Part shown: positions 13,938 through 13,939 of the stretch, one piece after another | Numbering within the stretch: the stretch's first letter is position 1 | Layout: the number at the start of each line of letters is the position of its first letter | From: Halanaerobiales bacterium | GTDB taxonomy: Bacteria > Bacillota_F > Halanaerobiia > Halanaerobiales > DTU029 | Reading direction: 5' to 3' | DNA length: 13,939 nt | Assembly: GCA_016278415.1 (NCBI GenBank) | Contig: JADQBV010000284.1 | Span: 1-13,939, forward strand | The notes under the pieces: model-generated | Database searches by the model: none | Seen by the model: the letters and a program-made list of their open reading frames with translations, nothing else | Told to the model about the DNA's origin: nothing | Translations under genes and position numbers: made by a program

Positions 13938-13939
13938 CT

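Overview
The window is AT-rich and codes for proteins in the style of a low-GC Firmicute. Shine-Dalgarno (SD) sites are strong (AAGGAGG, AGGTGAT) and intergenic regions are very AT-rich. Gene content (TrpR-like YerC, orphan fabG, DsrE and AIM24-type proteins, AAC(3)-like enzyme) fits an anaerobic clostridial or halanaerobial lineage. That lineage is an inference, since no rRNA is present. I see no tRNA, rRNA, CRISPR array, insertion sequence or phage gene.

Layout. Bases 1-466 hold an AT-rich leader and a small plus-strand zinc-ribbon gene. Bases 559-5154 are a minus-strand series: a Phd/YefM-like domain fused to a Uma2-type nuclease, a GNAT acetyltransferase, an AraC regulator with a GyrI-like effector domain, a short-chain dehydrogenase and an AIM24/TIGR00266 protein. 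These appear mostly to be single-gene units. At 5482-6609 is a plus-strand helical protein I do not recognise. It converges on a minus-strand fabG-type reductase (6654-7403), which follows a short unlisted gene for a 59-residue membrane protein (7506-7685) with its own promoter, SD and terminator. A plus-strand FAD oxidoreductase lies at 7933-9009. From 13395 down to 9164 six minus-strand genes are closely packed: pyrE, a small membrane protein, an APC permease, an AAC(3)-family acetyltransferase, a metallo-beta-lactamase-fold hydrolase and a DsrE protein. They may be one transcript. A structured 85-base inverted-repeat element lies between pyrE and the yerC-like gene at the right edge.

Main points of interest. 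Three genes (5482, 7933, 10207) have a good SD placed 8 bases before an ATT or ATA codon, and in each case the usual ATG/GTG alternative is badly spaced or cuts off a conserved N-terminus. This suggests real AUU/AUA initiation. The other leads are the nested inverted-repeat element at 13504-13588, the compact 59-residue membrane-protein gene, the Phd-Uma2 fusion with paired TTAGCTAA palindromes just upstream of its promoter, and the unknown protein with histidines in several predicted helices. Functions are assigned from remembered family motifs; no database search was run.
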